NCBI GenBank assembly: GCA_035263125.1
Contig: DATFRP010000196.1
Coordinates: 1-64,000 of the forward strand
Direction: 5' to 3'
Source of the DNA: Gp6-AA40 sp035263125
GTDB lineage: Bacteria; Acidobacteriota; Vicinamibacteria; Vicinamibacterales; UBA2999
Length of the DNA stretch: 64,000 nucleotides
Positions within the stretch are counted from its first letter, which is position 1, and each line of letters starts with the position of its first letter. The notes below the pieces were generated by a model, which saw only the letters and a program-made list of their open reading frames with translations, made no database searches and was not told the DNA's origin. A program made the translations under genes and the position numbers. Positions 32,503 through 40,661 of this stretch are shown here, piece by piece.

Positions 32503-34488
32503 TCACGGAACGACTCGAAAGCCGGTCACCTGCTTCGCGTCCCCCTGCGTCACTTCGACGGCGTAGTCCCCATTGGCAAACGGCGCGAGCAGCGCATCGA
32601 CGACAATCCACGTGAACGTTGACGAGGGATCGGGACGCTCGCTGACCTGCGCAGGCACTGGCAGTGCGTTGCCATTCCGATCGAGCAGTCGCGCCGTGGC
32701 TTTTCCTGGCGACGTCGTCGCGAGTTCCAGACGCAGACGATCGGCGCGCTGGAATCGAGGGTCCGCCGTGCGCTGATACTGCGGGCCGGTCGAGGGCCCG
32801 CGACGCCAGAGGATCGCTTCACCGAGCGTCGTGCCTGCCTTGACCTCGACCCGCGCGACATCGGTCAGCGCCAGGGCATCGTCGGCCTGCGAGCGCAGGT
32901 TGACCTTGACCGCGTATTCTCCTGGTTCCACGCCTCCCGTCTCAGGCACCTGCACCGCCAGAGGACCGTCTGCCGTGTTCATATCAACCGTCCGCGACAG
33001 CACCTCTGTGCCATCGGCAGCAAGCACGACGATGTCCGCCTGCGCGCCCGCCGTCCACGCCAGTTGGCGCCGAGTCTGATAATCCAGTTCGCCCACAACC
33101 CAGAACGAACCCCGCGGTGTTCCTGCGCCTGTCTCACGTACCCACGACGAGGCTCGAATCTTGAACGGTGCTCGCGGATTCGTATTCGCGACCGCGGCCA
33201 CCGCGGACAGGCCTTCGTTCGTGTGTGAGCCGTTGGTCGCGCTGACGAGGTCGTCGGCCGTGCGGCCGCGATACCCGCGACGTGCACGGACTTTCGCGCC
33301 GTCGCGTTTCACCCGAACGGTGATGGCCCGGTATCGCCCATCGAGTTTCGTGTTCGATGAGGAGTACCCAATCAGGTAGTAGGAGCTCACGTCGTCGACG
33401 ATCTTCGGGATCGACGCGTCGACGCTGCTCGCGCTCATCACAGCCAGTCCATCGGTGTTCTCGGCCAGAAAGCGAAGGCTGTCCTGACGTGAGGCGAGGT
33501 TGGAATTGTCTCGACCCTTGCCTGACGCGTCGGATGCCACCGACGACGTGACGAGACCGCGTGCGTAGATCGGATAGAAGGTGATGTTGTCGCGATTGGC
33601 TTCTTCAGTGAGCGAGCGCAGCGCCATGCTGTGATCGAGCGTCGACAGCCCGACCCGGTCCGATTCGCACTCGACGCGATTCACACCTTGGGGTCCGCCA
33701 CTGCTCTTGCCATCGTCGGCCTTCTGTGGCGGGCGGCGAATGATTCGATCCACGAGCCCGGTGTCGGCCTGGCCGCGCCCTGACGACGCGAGCGCCTTGT
33801 CGGGCTTGAAGAGAACCCAGCCGTCCGAAACAGTGAGGACTGCGATGCGCTCCTCCCGTGTGCCCTCCAGATGCTCGAGCAGATCATCGAGCGCATCGAA
33901 GGTGAGCTTCTCGCGCCGCCGCATCTTCATGTCCGGCGCGGGACCCGCTGGCCCCTTCGGGCTGTCGGGATAGCACGCGTCATACAGTTCCTCTTTTGGA
34001 TCCTTCCGATCGACGCGCCCCCTGCGCCCCCATGTCCAGTCGTTCTGCATGATGTTGGAGATGACGATCCCCTTTTTTCCGAACGTCATCTCGGCGGCGC
34101 TCATCTCGGGGGTCATGACCGCAACCATGTCGTCGGGCCCGATGGCGCGATCGAGGAAGCGAATCAGCGGAAGGCGCGCGCTCCGCGACTCCTCGATCTG
34201 TGTGTGATAGGTGTCGAGGAAGACGACGAATACTCGGGCTCGCGAGCCCTGGGTCCCTGCCGGTCCGACCTGCACGTGTTCGAACGAGTCGATCGTCTGC
34301 GAAACGCCGTCCTCGGACACCTCGACCTCGTCGCGCTTCAGGTCGTCGATCGGCTCACCGTCGCGCGTTGCGTACATGTCGATGCGGACATAGGGCGGTC
34401 CCGTGTGAGAGGGCTGCTGGTCTTTCTGCGCCAGGACGGTGGCGAGCGCAACGAGCGTCAGCAGTAGGGCAAGCGCAAATCGAACCAC
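32503..34488 (-). CDS. Secreted VWFA-related domain protein (copy A)
   Basis: A 661-aa exported protein (GTG start, signal peptide ending near TVLAQ) of the 'VWFA-related' family found mainly in Acidobacteria. The pattern PPYVRIDMYATRDGEPIDDL ... EVSEDGVSQ precedes a von Willebrand A-like fold beginning VFVVFLDTYHTQI, whose MIDAS (D-T-Y-H-T) departs from DxSxS. SYYLIGYSSSNTKLDGRYR and KVRARRGYRG close the VWA region. The remaining ~230 residues look like beta-rich domains. About half the residues match the neighbouring paralogue. Function unknown; surface adhesion or complex assembly is usual for VWA proteins. Confidence 0.82.
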   Translation of the reverse strand: MVRFALALLLTLVALATVLAQKDQQPSHTGPPYVRIDMYATRDGEPIDDLKRDEVEVSEDGVSQTIDSFEHVQVGPAGTQGSRARVFVVFLDTYHTQIEESRSARLPLIRFLDRAIGPDDMVAVMTPEMSAAEMTFGKKGIVISNIMQNDWTWGRRGRVDRKDPKEELYDACYPDSPKGPAGPAPDMKMRRREKLTFDALDDLLEHLEGTREERIAVLTVSDGWVLFKPDKALASSGRGQADTGLVDRIIRRPPQKADDGKSSGGPQGVNRVECESDRVGLSTLDHSMALRSLTEEANRDNITFYPIYARGLVTSSVASDASGKGRDNSNLASRQDSLRFLAENTDGLAVMSASSVDASIPKIVDDVSSYYLIGYSSSNTKLDGRYRAITVRVKRDGAKVRARRGYRGRTADDLVSATNGSHTNEGLSAVAAVANTNPRAPFKIRASSWVRETGAGTPRGSFWVVGELDYQTRRQLAWTAGAQADIVVLAADGTEVLSRTVDMNTADGPLAVQVPETGGVEPGEYAVKVNLRSQADDALALTDVARVEVKAGTTLGEAILWRRGPSTGPQYQRTADPRFQRADRLRLELATTSPGKATARLLDRNGNALPVPAQVSERPDPSSTFTWIVVDALLAPFANGDYAVEVTQGDAKQVTGFRVVP

Positions 34489-34539
34489 TGGGACCCCGAG
34501 ACAGGCTGGCCCAAGGAGTGTACTCCACTCACACTTTGG

Positions 34540-34570
34540 GGTAACGGAGGTTTTCGGAGGAACGGTTAAC
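34540..34570. repeat. Short degenerate copy of the GGAGGAACGG repeat
   Basis: GGGGTAACGGAGG...CGGAGGAACGG lies between the two VWFA genes and resembles one arm of the palindromes at 1822-2027 and 5832-5964. No matching second arm is present. Confidence 0.4.
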
Positions 34571-36631
34571 CTAGGGAACGATTCGGAACGCCGTGAGCTG
34601 CTTTGCCTCGCCCTGAGACGCCTCGATTGCGTAGTCGCCTGGCGCAAAGGGCGCAAGGGTCACCTCGATCACGGCCCACGTGAACTGCCCCGATGAGTCG
34701 GGACGTACGCTGACCTGAGCCTGAATCGGCATGACCGTGCCGTTGCGATCGAGCAGTTGGGTCTTCACGGGCTCGGCTGCGTTTGTCGCGAGCTCGAGGC
34801 GGATGCGGTCGGTCCTCTGGAATCGTGGATCGGCGGTCCGCAGAAACACCGGTCCCGTAGTCGGGCCACGCCGGAACATCATGGCCTCGCCAAGAGGTGT
34901 GTGATCCTTCACCGCGACTCGCGCCGTGTCGCTCAGTCCGAGCTCGCCCTCGACGGGTGAACGCAGCCGGACGCGGATGGTGTATTCGCCTGCGGGCACA
35001 CCTCCGGACTCGGGCAGTTGAACAGTGAACGCTTCGTTCGATTTCACCTCGATCTTTTGTGTCGCGACCTGTCGCCCGTCGGACGCGATGACCGCGACGT
35101 CGGCCTGAACGCCTCGGCTCCACGCGGGCAGCTTGCGTGTCTGCGAATCCAGCTCGCCCACCACCCAGACCGAGCCCTCGGTGGTTCCTGCTGACGACGT
35201 GCGTGCCCACGAGGAGGCGCGAATTCGAAACTGCGCCCGCGCGTTGAAGCTCACTACCGGCGTGAGCGCCGTGGTCACTGCATTCGCGGCAGCCGACGGG
35301 GACGTCGACGCGGCGGTGCCGCGCGCGAGCTCGGTCTCGGTGTATCCCCGGTACCCTTTTCGTGCTCGAACCGTGATGCCGGGGCGCCTGAGACGCACGC
35401 TGATCGATCGGAAGCGCCCATCGAGCTTCGTATTCGTCGTGTAGTACCCCAGCAGGTAGTACGACGAGAGGTCGTCGACGATCCGTTTCAACATCCCGTC
35501 GATGTTGTTGGTGTTGATGATCGCGGTGCCGTCGGTATCGTCCGCGAGCGCTCGAAGGCTGTTCTGCCGTGCCCTCAGGTTGGCTGCGTCCTCCCGAAGC
35601 CCGGGCGGAGGATCTGGACCGATTGGCGAGTCGAATGCCACCAGACCCCGCGCGTACACCGGATAGAACGTCACGTTGCCTCGATTGGCCAACTGCGTGA
35701 GCTGAGTGAGGCGCATCTCGTCGTCGAGGTTCGCCAGCGTCATGCGGTCGGCCTCGCACTGAATCCTTGGCGACCCTCCTACTTGCGTGGCATCGGATGG
35801 CCGCGGCACAGGCGGCCGGCCCAGCACGTCAGGAGGCAGGACTCGCGAGTCCGGGGAGTCCGAGACCAGCTTGGGGTTCCTCGTGTACAGGGGCCATCCC
35901 TCGGTAACGGCGAGAATGGCCTTGCGTTCCTCGCGGATCCCGGCGAGGTGAATCATGAGATCGTCGATCGCATCGAGCGCGAGTTTTTCGCGCCGGCGTG
36001 CCTTCATCTCCTTGTAAATGCCGCTCGTGGCGCCGTAACACGCCGCATACAGCTGCTCTCTGTCATCGTCATCGGCCAATCGGCCACGACGCCCCCAGAA
36101 CAGGTTCTTGTCGAACATGTTCGAGAGGACAGTGGTCTTGCGCGCGAACGTGATGTCGGACGCCGCCATCTCGGGCGTCATCACCGCCACCATGTCGTCA
36201 GGTCCCAGCACGCGGTTCAGGAAGTTCATCAGCGGCTGCCGCATGTTGGCAGAACCGTCGATCTGCGTGTTGTAGGTGTCGAGAAAAACCACGAACACAC
36301 GTGCACGAGGATCGCCTGCCATCGTCCGGCTGTCCGTGATGGTGTTCGGCTCGCGCCGGGTTTCCTCGGGATTGAGCGTGCGGACCCTTACGTGCTCGAA
36401 GGCATCGATTTTCTGCAGGACTCCGTCTTCGAAGATATCGACTTCATCCTGCTTCAGATCTTCGATTGGCTTCCCGTCCCTGGACGCGTACATGTCCACG
36501 CGGACGTAGTTCGCGCCGGTACGAAACGTCGGCTGGTTCTGCGCCACGACCACCTGTCTGTCCTGCGCAGAAGGCGAGGACGGAGACACGACGGCAATCG
36601 CGAGAATGACGACGAGTGAGAGTCGGGTCAC
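34571..36631 (-). CDS. Secreted VWFA-related domain protein (copy B)
   Basis: A 686-aa paralogue of the downstream gene (GTG start; signal peptide MTRLSLVVILAIAVVSPSSP then SAQ). It shares the same order: NYVRVDMYASRDGKPIEDLK, VFVVFLDTYNTQIDGS (degenerate MIDAS), MVAVMTPEMAASDITFARK, SYYLLGYYTTNTKLDGRFR and VRARKGYRGYTE, then a beta-rich C-terminal region ending QLTAFRIVP, as copy A ends QVTGFRVVP. The 82-bp gap and same direction suggest tandem duplication and cotranscription. Divergent stretches lie in the loops, so the copies may bind different partners. Function unknown. Confidence 0.82.
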   Translation of the reverse strand: MTRLSLVVILAIAVVSPSSPSAQDRQVVVAQNQPTFRTGANYVRVDMYASRDGKPIEDLKQDEVDIFEDGVLQKIDAFEHVRVRTLNPEETRREPNTITDSRTMAGDPRARVFVVFLDTYNTQIDGSANMRQPLMNFLNRVLGPDDMVAVMTPEMAASDITFARKTTVLSNMFDKNLFWGRRGRLADDDDREQLYAACYGATSGIYKEMKARRREKLALDAIDDLMIHLAGIREERKAILAVTEGWPLYTRNPKLVSDSPDSRVLPPDVLGRPPVPRPSDATQVGGSPRIQCEADRMTLANLDDEMRLTQLTQLANRGNVTFYPVYARGLVAFDSPIGPDPPPGLREDAANLRARQNSLRALADDTDGTAIINTNNIDGMLKRIVDDLSSYYLLGYYTTNTKLDGRFRSISVRLRRPGITVRARKGYRGYTETELARGTAASTSPSAAANAVTTALTPVVSFNARAQFRIRASSWARTSSAGTTEGSVWVVGELDSQTRKLPAWSRGVQADVAVIASDGRQVATQKIEVKSNEAFTVQLPESGGVPAGEYTIRVRLRSPVEGELGLSDTARVAVKDHTPLGEAMMFRRGPTTGPVFLRTADPRFQRTDRIRLELATNAAEPVKTQLLDRNGTVMPIQAQVSVRPDSSGQFTWAVIEVTLAPFAPGDYAIEASQGEAKQLTAFRIVP

Positions 36632-36662
36632 GACACACTCCGAACAGGCTGGCGGAAAGAGT

Positions 36663-37415
36663 TTACGTCCAGAGTGGGCCAGCGTCGAGGAGTCGCTGCA
36701 CTTCGCTCCTGACGCGTCGGATCAGGTCGTCTTTGTCGTTGAGCGTCAACCCGGCCGTGGGAATGGGCTCACCGATCCGCACGCTGACCTTGACCGGGCG
36801 GACGATGGGGCTGCCTTTCCGCATCGAATCGCGTCCGCCCCGCACGGCGACCGGGATGATCGGCACCTGGGCGTGGATGGCCATGATGAAGCCGCCTTTC
36901 TTGAAGGGCAGCAGCTCCCCGGTACGGCTTCGAGTCCCTTCCGGAAAAATGAGGAACGAGTTTCCTGCTCGCAGAGAGCGCGCACCTGCCTCCACAGCTG
37001 CGAAGGCTTGATCACGGTTGGCACGGTCGACCGGCACGAATCCGCCGGCGTCGAGGATGCGCCCCATCAACGGAAAATTGTGGAGCTCCGCCTTATAGAG
37101 AATCCGCATGCGGCGATGAAGCACTTCGAACAAAACCGGCGGGTCGACGTTGCTCTCGTGATTGGAGCAGTACACCGCCGGCGATTTCTGCACATGCTCT
37201 CTCCCGCTCACACGATAGCGAATGCCCGCCAGCATCAGGGCCAGCCAGATGCCGGCGTGCCCAAGGCGATACAGGAAGTCGATTGCTCCGAACAGGACGG
37301 CCGCCGCAAGTCCGATGGGCCCCGCTACGGCGATGTACAAGAGGATCACCACATAGGTGATCAACGAGCGGACGGCTGCGATGATCGTGAACATGTTCTC
37401 GCGTGAGCCTGCCAT
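36663..37415 (-). CDS. plsC: 1-acyl-sn-glycerol-3-phosphate acyltransferase (PlsC-type)
   Basis: A 250-aa membrane-bound acyltransferase that converts lysophosphatidate to phosphatidate. Motif I NHESNVDPP (HX4D, about residue 87), a lysine-containing KAELHNFPLMGRI, motif III FPEGTRSRTG and motif IV IIPVAVRGG are all present. The N-terminal ~50 residues include one or two membrane helices. The start is uncertain: ATG 37415 (MAGSREN) or ATG 37394 (MFTII). The frame stays open upstream into a response-regulator fragment, which suggests an ancestral gene fusion or decayed neighbour. It precedes the VWFA genes on the same strand. Confidence 0.85.
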   Translation of the reverse strand: MAGSRENMFTIIAAVRSLITYVVILLYIAVAGPIGLAAAVLFGAIDFLYRLGHAGIWLALMLAGIRYRVSGREHVQKSPAVYCSNHESNVDPPVLFEVLHRRMRILYKAELHNFPLMGRILDAGGFVPVDRANRDQAFAAVEAGARSLRAGNSFLIFPEGTRSRTGELLPFKKGGFIMAIHAQVPIIPVAVRGGRDSMRKGSPIVRPVKVSVRIGEPIPTAGLTLNDKDDLIRRVRSEVQRLLDAGPLWT

Positions 37416-37534
37416 CTGACTGCGACGAAGCCGACTCGTCCTGTCCCGATCGAGTGCCCGCGAGACCGCTTCGATCAGTACCATCTCGTCAACGGGCTTC
37501 TCCAGGAAGTCCACCGCCCCGCAGGTCTGCGCAT
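37416..37534 (-). pseudogene. Remnant of a response-regulator receiver domain
   Basis: Directly upstream of and in frame with plsC, the translation reads GAVDFLEKPVDEMVLIEAVSRALDRD. This is the beta5-alpha5 end of a FixJ/NtrC-type receiver domain, including the conserved Lys of the EKP motif. The rest of the receiver, including the phospho-acceptor Asp, is absent, cut off by the CarD terminator just upstream. It is probably a leftover of a deleted two-component gene; expression as a fused N-terminus cannot be excluded. Confidence 0.6.
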
Positions 37535-37540
37535 GGCTGC

Positions 37541-37573
37541 AAAAAAAACGCCCGGACCATACTGGTCCGGGCG
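37541..37573 (-). terminator. Intrinsic terminator of the CarD gene
   Basis: On the minus strand, stem CGCCCGGACC (37573-37564) pairs with GGTCCGGGCG (37558-37549) over a 5-nt loop and is followed by eight T residues (37548-37541). It starts 30 bp after the CarD stop. This is one of the clearest rho-independent terminators in the window. Confidence 0.9.
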
Positions 37574-37603
37574 GAAGAAAACGACTGGCAACTGACGACG
37601 TAA

Positions 37604-38197
37604 CTACGACGCGCGGGCGGTACGGCGCACCGGCGCCACGACGACTGGCGCCTTGACCGGTTTGGCCTTCGCGCGAGATGTCGCGCGCGCCAGGTTCCGC
37701 GCCCTGATCACGAAGCACTTCTCGAGTGCCGTATCGACCTTGGATTCGACTTCTGGTGCCTTCTGGCGCATGACCTCGGAGACCTCCGAGATGATCAGCG
37801 CCTTGGCGCGATCGAGCATGCGCTTCTCACGGAACGAGAGACTCTTCGACTTGCTCAAAAACGTCAGGCTCTTCAGGACGTCCGCCATGTCGTAGATCGA
37901 ACCCGTACGCATCTTGTCGGAGTTGTCCTTGAAGCGACCTTTCCAGTTCTGGTGGTTGTCGATTCGTCCGTCACCGAGTTGATCGAAGAGGCGCTCGACT
38001 TCCTCATCGCTGATCGCTTTGCGCAGCCCGACGTTGTCGACGTTCGCAACAGGCACGAGCACCGTCGTGTCGTTTGAGACTATTCGGAGATGAAAGAAAC
38101 CACACGTGGTACCCAGAATAGTTTTCTCTTCGATACGTTCGACGATGCCGAGCCCATGATTCGGGTAGATGACCTTGTCACCGAGCTGGAATGTCAC
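37604..38197 (-). CDS. carD: CarD family transcriptional regulator
   Basis: A 197-aa RNA-polymerase-binding regulator. The N-terminal domain (FQLGDKVIYPNHGLGIVERIEE, about residues 3-60) is the CarD/CdnL/TRCF RNAP-beta-interacting fold. A helical C-terminal domain follows (YDMADVLKSLTFLSKSKSLSFREKRMLDRAK). The extreme C-terminus is basic and alanine/proline-rich (SRAKAKPVKAPVVV) and may add DNA binding. CarD stabilises open complexes at rRNA and other promoters. The GTG at 38197 has GGGGGA upstream. A strong sigma-70 promoter and a perfect intrinsic terminator bracket it as a single-gene unit. Confidence 0.93.
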   Translation of the reverse strand: MTFQLGDKVIYPNHGLGIVERIEEKTILGTTCGFFHLRIVSNDTTVLVPVANVDNVGLRKAISDEEVERLFDQLGDGRIDNHQNWKGRFKDNSDKMRTGSIYDMADVLKSLTFLSKSKSLSFREKRMLDRAKALIISEVSEVMRQKAPEVESKVDTALEKCFVIRARNLARATSRAKAKPVKAPVVVAPVRRTARAS

Positions 38198-38254
38198 GTT
38201 TCCCCCGTCGCAGGTGTTGGTAGGACCGCTTTTTTGCTGGGAACAGCACCCATG

Positions 38255-38283
38255 AGTATATCGCACCGTTACGTCCCAATCAA
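38255..38283 (-). promoter_or_regulatory. Sigma-70-like promoter for carD
   Basis: Minus strand: -35 TTGATT (38283-38278), exactly 17 nt of spacer, -10 TATACT (38260-38255). Transcription would begin near 38248 and give a ~50-nt leader before the GTG at 38197. Confidence 0.65.
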
Positions 38284-38465
38284 CGAAAAATGCCCGAAAA
38301 TAGCTCGATTTGGGCACTTCACACCCGCGAGACGCCAGTTCAGTGCAACCCGCGCGGGTGGGCCCGGATAAGGGTCGCCACACTTGAGGCTCGCGTCTAA
38401 CCTACACGGGCTCTGCAACTTGAGCAGGCTACCCCCGAACACCGCGCTGGACCGATCCAGCTAGA

Positions 38466-39044
38466 ATGGCCGGGATGAAGGCGACATGGGTCACGCTCCT
38501 GGCGCTCGTCACCCTGGGTCAAGCAGCTCAGCCAGGTAGGGGCTCCGCCCTTGATGTCCAGGCCAGTCCAATCCGGCTCGCACCCTCGGCCGCCACTCCG
38601 CTCGATGTCGTCGATCGAATGCTGTCGCTCGCGAAGGTCGGACCAGGCGATGTGGTGTACGACTTGGGCTGCGGCGACGGGCGCATCGTGATCGCCGCCG
38701 CACAGAAGTTCAGCGCGCGCGGTGTCGGCGTCGATATCGATGAAAAGCTGATCGCGCAGGCGCAGGCGGCCGCGCGCGAGGCGGGCGTTGCCGATCGTGT
38801 GAAATTTCTCGTACAGGATGCGATGACCGTCGACGTGTCGCCGGCAACCGTCGTGACGCTGTACCTGTTATCCGCATCGAACGCGAAGCTGCGGCCGATA
38901 CTCACCAGCCAGCTCCGACCGGGATCGAGGATCGTCTCTCACAACTATCCCATCGGCGACTGGGAGCCGGGCACGGTCGATACCTTCAAGGACGCGCGTG
39001 GCACGACGCGAACGCTGTTTCTCTGGACGATCGGTAGACCGTGA
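38466..39044 (+). CDS. Exported class I methyltransferase-like protein
   Basis: A 192-aa protein whose first ~25 residues look like a signal peptide (MKATWVTLLALVTLGQAAQP). Then comes a complete SAM-binding fold: VVYDLGCGDGRIVIAAAQ (motif I, about 63-80), GVDIDEKLI (motif II) and VKFLVQDAMTVDVS. The ending resembles the DOT1-like/SAM methyltransferases of Acidobacteria and Planctomycetes. A periplasmic methyltransferase would lack SAM, so the leader may instead be a membrane anchor with the enzyme inside. Starts at 38466 or 38475 are both possible. Confidence 0.75.
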   Translation: MAGMKATWVTLLALVTLGQAAQPGRGSALDVQASPIRLAPSAATPLDVVDRMLSLAKVGPGDVVYDLGCGDGRIVIAAAQKFSARGVGVDIDEKLIAQAQAAAREAGVADRVKFLVQDAMTVDVSPATVVTLYLLSASNAKLRPILTSQLRPGSRIVSHNYPIGDWEPGTVDTFKDARGTTRTLFLWTIGRP

Positions 39045-39097
39045 ACGAACCCAGGGCTTCCCGGTTCTCCCTGCTTCCTGCTTCCTGATTCCTGCCG

Positions 39098-40120
39098 TCA
39101 GGCCCTGGCCATCGCGAGCTCGACGATCTCTTCGACGAGTTGTGTGTAGTTGCGGCCCGACTTCCTGGCCGCCATCGCGAATTCGGCCTTCGAACTGAGC
39201 CAAGGGTTGGGGTTGACTTCGATGACCTGCACGCCACCATCGGGCTGCAGGCGCATGTCGACGCGGCCGTAGTCGCGCAGTTCGAGCGCTTGGTACGCAC
39301 CAACCGCGGTCTTCTGCAGCGCGAGCACCGAGTCCTCCGGCAGGTCGGTCGCTATCGCGGACTTGGTCTCGCGAAACGCTTTCGTGCCCTTGCCCCACTT
39401 CACTTCCGCGGATGCGATCCGCGGCGTGCCGTTCGGCAGCTTCGAGAGATCGAGCTCGACGACGGGCAGCGCCTCGGGTTTGTCATTGCCGATGACACCG
39501 ACGTACAACTCCCGGCCTTCGATGTATTCCTCGATCAACACCGGCGAATCGAAGTTGGTGTGAAGCCAGTCCATACGCTCCATCAACTCTCGAATCGAGC
39601 TGACGACGGCGCTGAACTCGATGCCGATCGACCCGTCTTCGCGCGCCGGTTTGACGATGACCGGAAACTGCAGATCGTGTGAGAAGTCGAGCCGACCGCG
39701 AAACGACTTCGCAAAGACCGGCGTGTGCACGCCGTGGAACGAGAAAATCTTCTTGGCGATGGCTTTGTCCTGAGCCAGCAATAGACCATGCGTTCCCGAC
39801 CCTGTGTACTTCTTGCCGATCAGCTCGAGGAACCCGGCGATCTTGAAATCGGCCGTGTCATCGTCGTTGAACGATTCGGCCAGGTTGAAGACCAGATCGC
39901 ATTCGAGACGGGCCAGCGCGAGCAGGCTCTTCGGAGTGCCATCGAGCTCGTGCATCATCGGCTCATGTCCGACCTTGACGAGCGCCTCGGCAACTTCCTC
40001 CTCGACTTCCTTCTTGTCGAGCGTCCGTACGACCGGCGCTTTGTCGTTGGAAGCCGCCTGCTCCTCGGCGTCGTCGACGAGCACGCGGTCGTACAACACG
40101 ATGATCTTGAGTCTGCCCAT
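39098..40120 (-). CDS. ATP-grasp ligase, D-alanine-D-alanine ligase-like
   Basis: A 340-aa ATP-grasp protein. FPVIVKPAREDGSIGIEFSA holds the ATP-binding Lys and glycine-rich loop, VLIEEYIEGRELYVGVIG the middle-domain strand, and DGGVQVIEVNPNPWLS the C-terminal magnesium-binding E-x-N. A D-Ala-D-Ala-ligase-like N-terminal domain with CDLVFNLAESF precedes it. The last ~30 residues are not typical of housekeeping Ddl, and the N-terminal 50 residues (an acidic VEEEVAEAL region) are longer. It may join amino acids for peptide or cell-wall modification rather than be the essential Ddl. Confidence 0.82.
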   Translation of the reverse strand: MGRLKIIVLYDRVLVDDAEEQAASNDKAPVVRTLDKKEVEEEVAEALVKVGHEPMMHELDGTPKSLLALARLECDLVFNLAESFNDDDTADFKIAGFLELIGKKYTGSGTHGLLLAQDKAIAKKIFSFHGVHTPVFAKSFRGRLDFSHDLQFPVIVKPAREDGSIGIEFSAVVSSIRELMERMDWLHTNFDSPVLIEEYIEGRELYVGVIGNDKPEALPVVELDLSKLPNGTPRIASAEVKWGKGTKAFRETKSAIATDLPEDSVLALQKTAVGAYQALELRDYGRVDMRLQPDGGVQVIEVNPNPWLSSKAEFAMAARKSGRNYTQLVEEIVELAMARA

Positions 40121-40221
40121 GCCGGAGCGCTACTTACGATATCGGTCGCTGGCCCAAATTTCCGGCGTCGAGACGCCTGGCCGATCGCCGAGCGGTTTGG
40201 TTGGACCCCTTGCGGCGATTA

Positions 40222-40596
40222 TCACCGCTTTTCACACATCAGCGCGAGCGTGTTGCCTTCGCCGTCGCCGAAGAACGCCATCCAGAGCTCATGGTCGGGC
40301 ATCTTCGCGATGAGATGAGGCTTGTCGCGAAACTCTACCCCGCGTCCCTCGAGGTCGGCGTGCGACGCATCGATGTCGGAGACGTTGAAGTAGAGAATCG
40401 AGCCAGGATGATCGAATTCCTTATCGGGAGGCACTTCGATCATGAGCCGGATACCATCGCAATCAAAGAAAGCGAGACCTGGCGGCACCTGAAACAAGAA
40501 CGGAAGGCCCAACCGATCTCGATAGAACGCGACCGCACGAGGCAGATCCTTCACCGCCATCGCGATTTGTCCGATCGTTGACAGCTTCGTGGTCAC
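40222..40596 (-). CDS. VOC (glyoxalase/bleomycin resistance) superfamily protein
   Basis: A 124-aa protein with paired beta-alpha-beta-beta-beta modules: IGQIAMAVKDLPRAVAFYRDRLGLPF opens the fold and MAFFGDGEGNTLALMCEK closes it with the second-module glutamate/glycine metal-side text. Members include lactoylglutathione lyase, dioxygenases and antibiotic-binding proteins; activity cannot be assigned. The GTG at 40596 is preferred as it begins just before the fold; earlier GTG 40608 or TTG 40626 are alternatives. It is divergent from the glycosyltransferase gene. Confidence 0.8.
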   Translation of the reverse strand: MTTKLSTIGQIAMAVKDLPRAVAFYRDRLGLPFLFQVPPGLAFFDCDGIRLMIEVPPDKEFDHPGSILYFNVSDIDASHADLEGRGVEFRDKPHLIAKMPDHELWMAFFGDGEGNTLALMCEKR

Positions 40597-40661
40597 GGTC
40601 GAGTTCACTCTACACTTAGTCGTCAACTTTTCAACTCCTTACCTTCAGTTCTTCCGTCACC

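Noticed and set aside
37403..37603. A 66-aa plus-strand frame over the PlsC/CarD gap
   Set aside because: It covers the terminator and the receiver remnant antisense and has no start signal.
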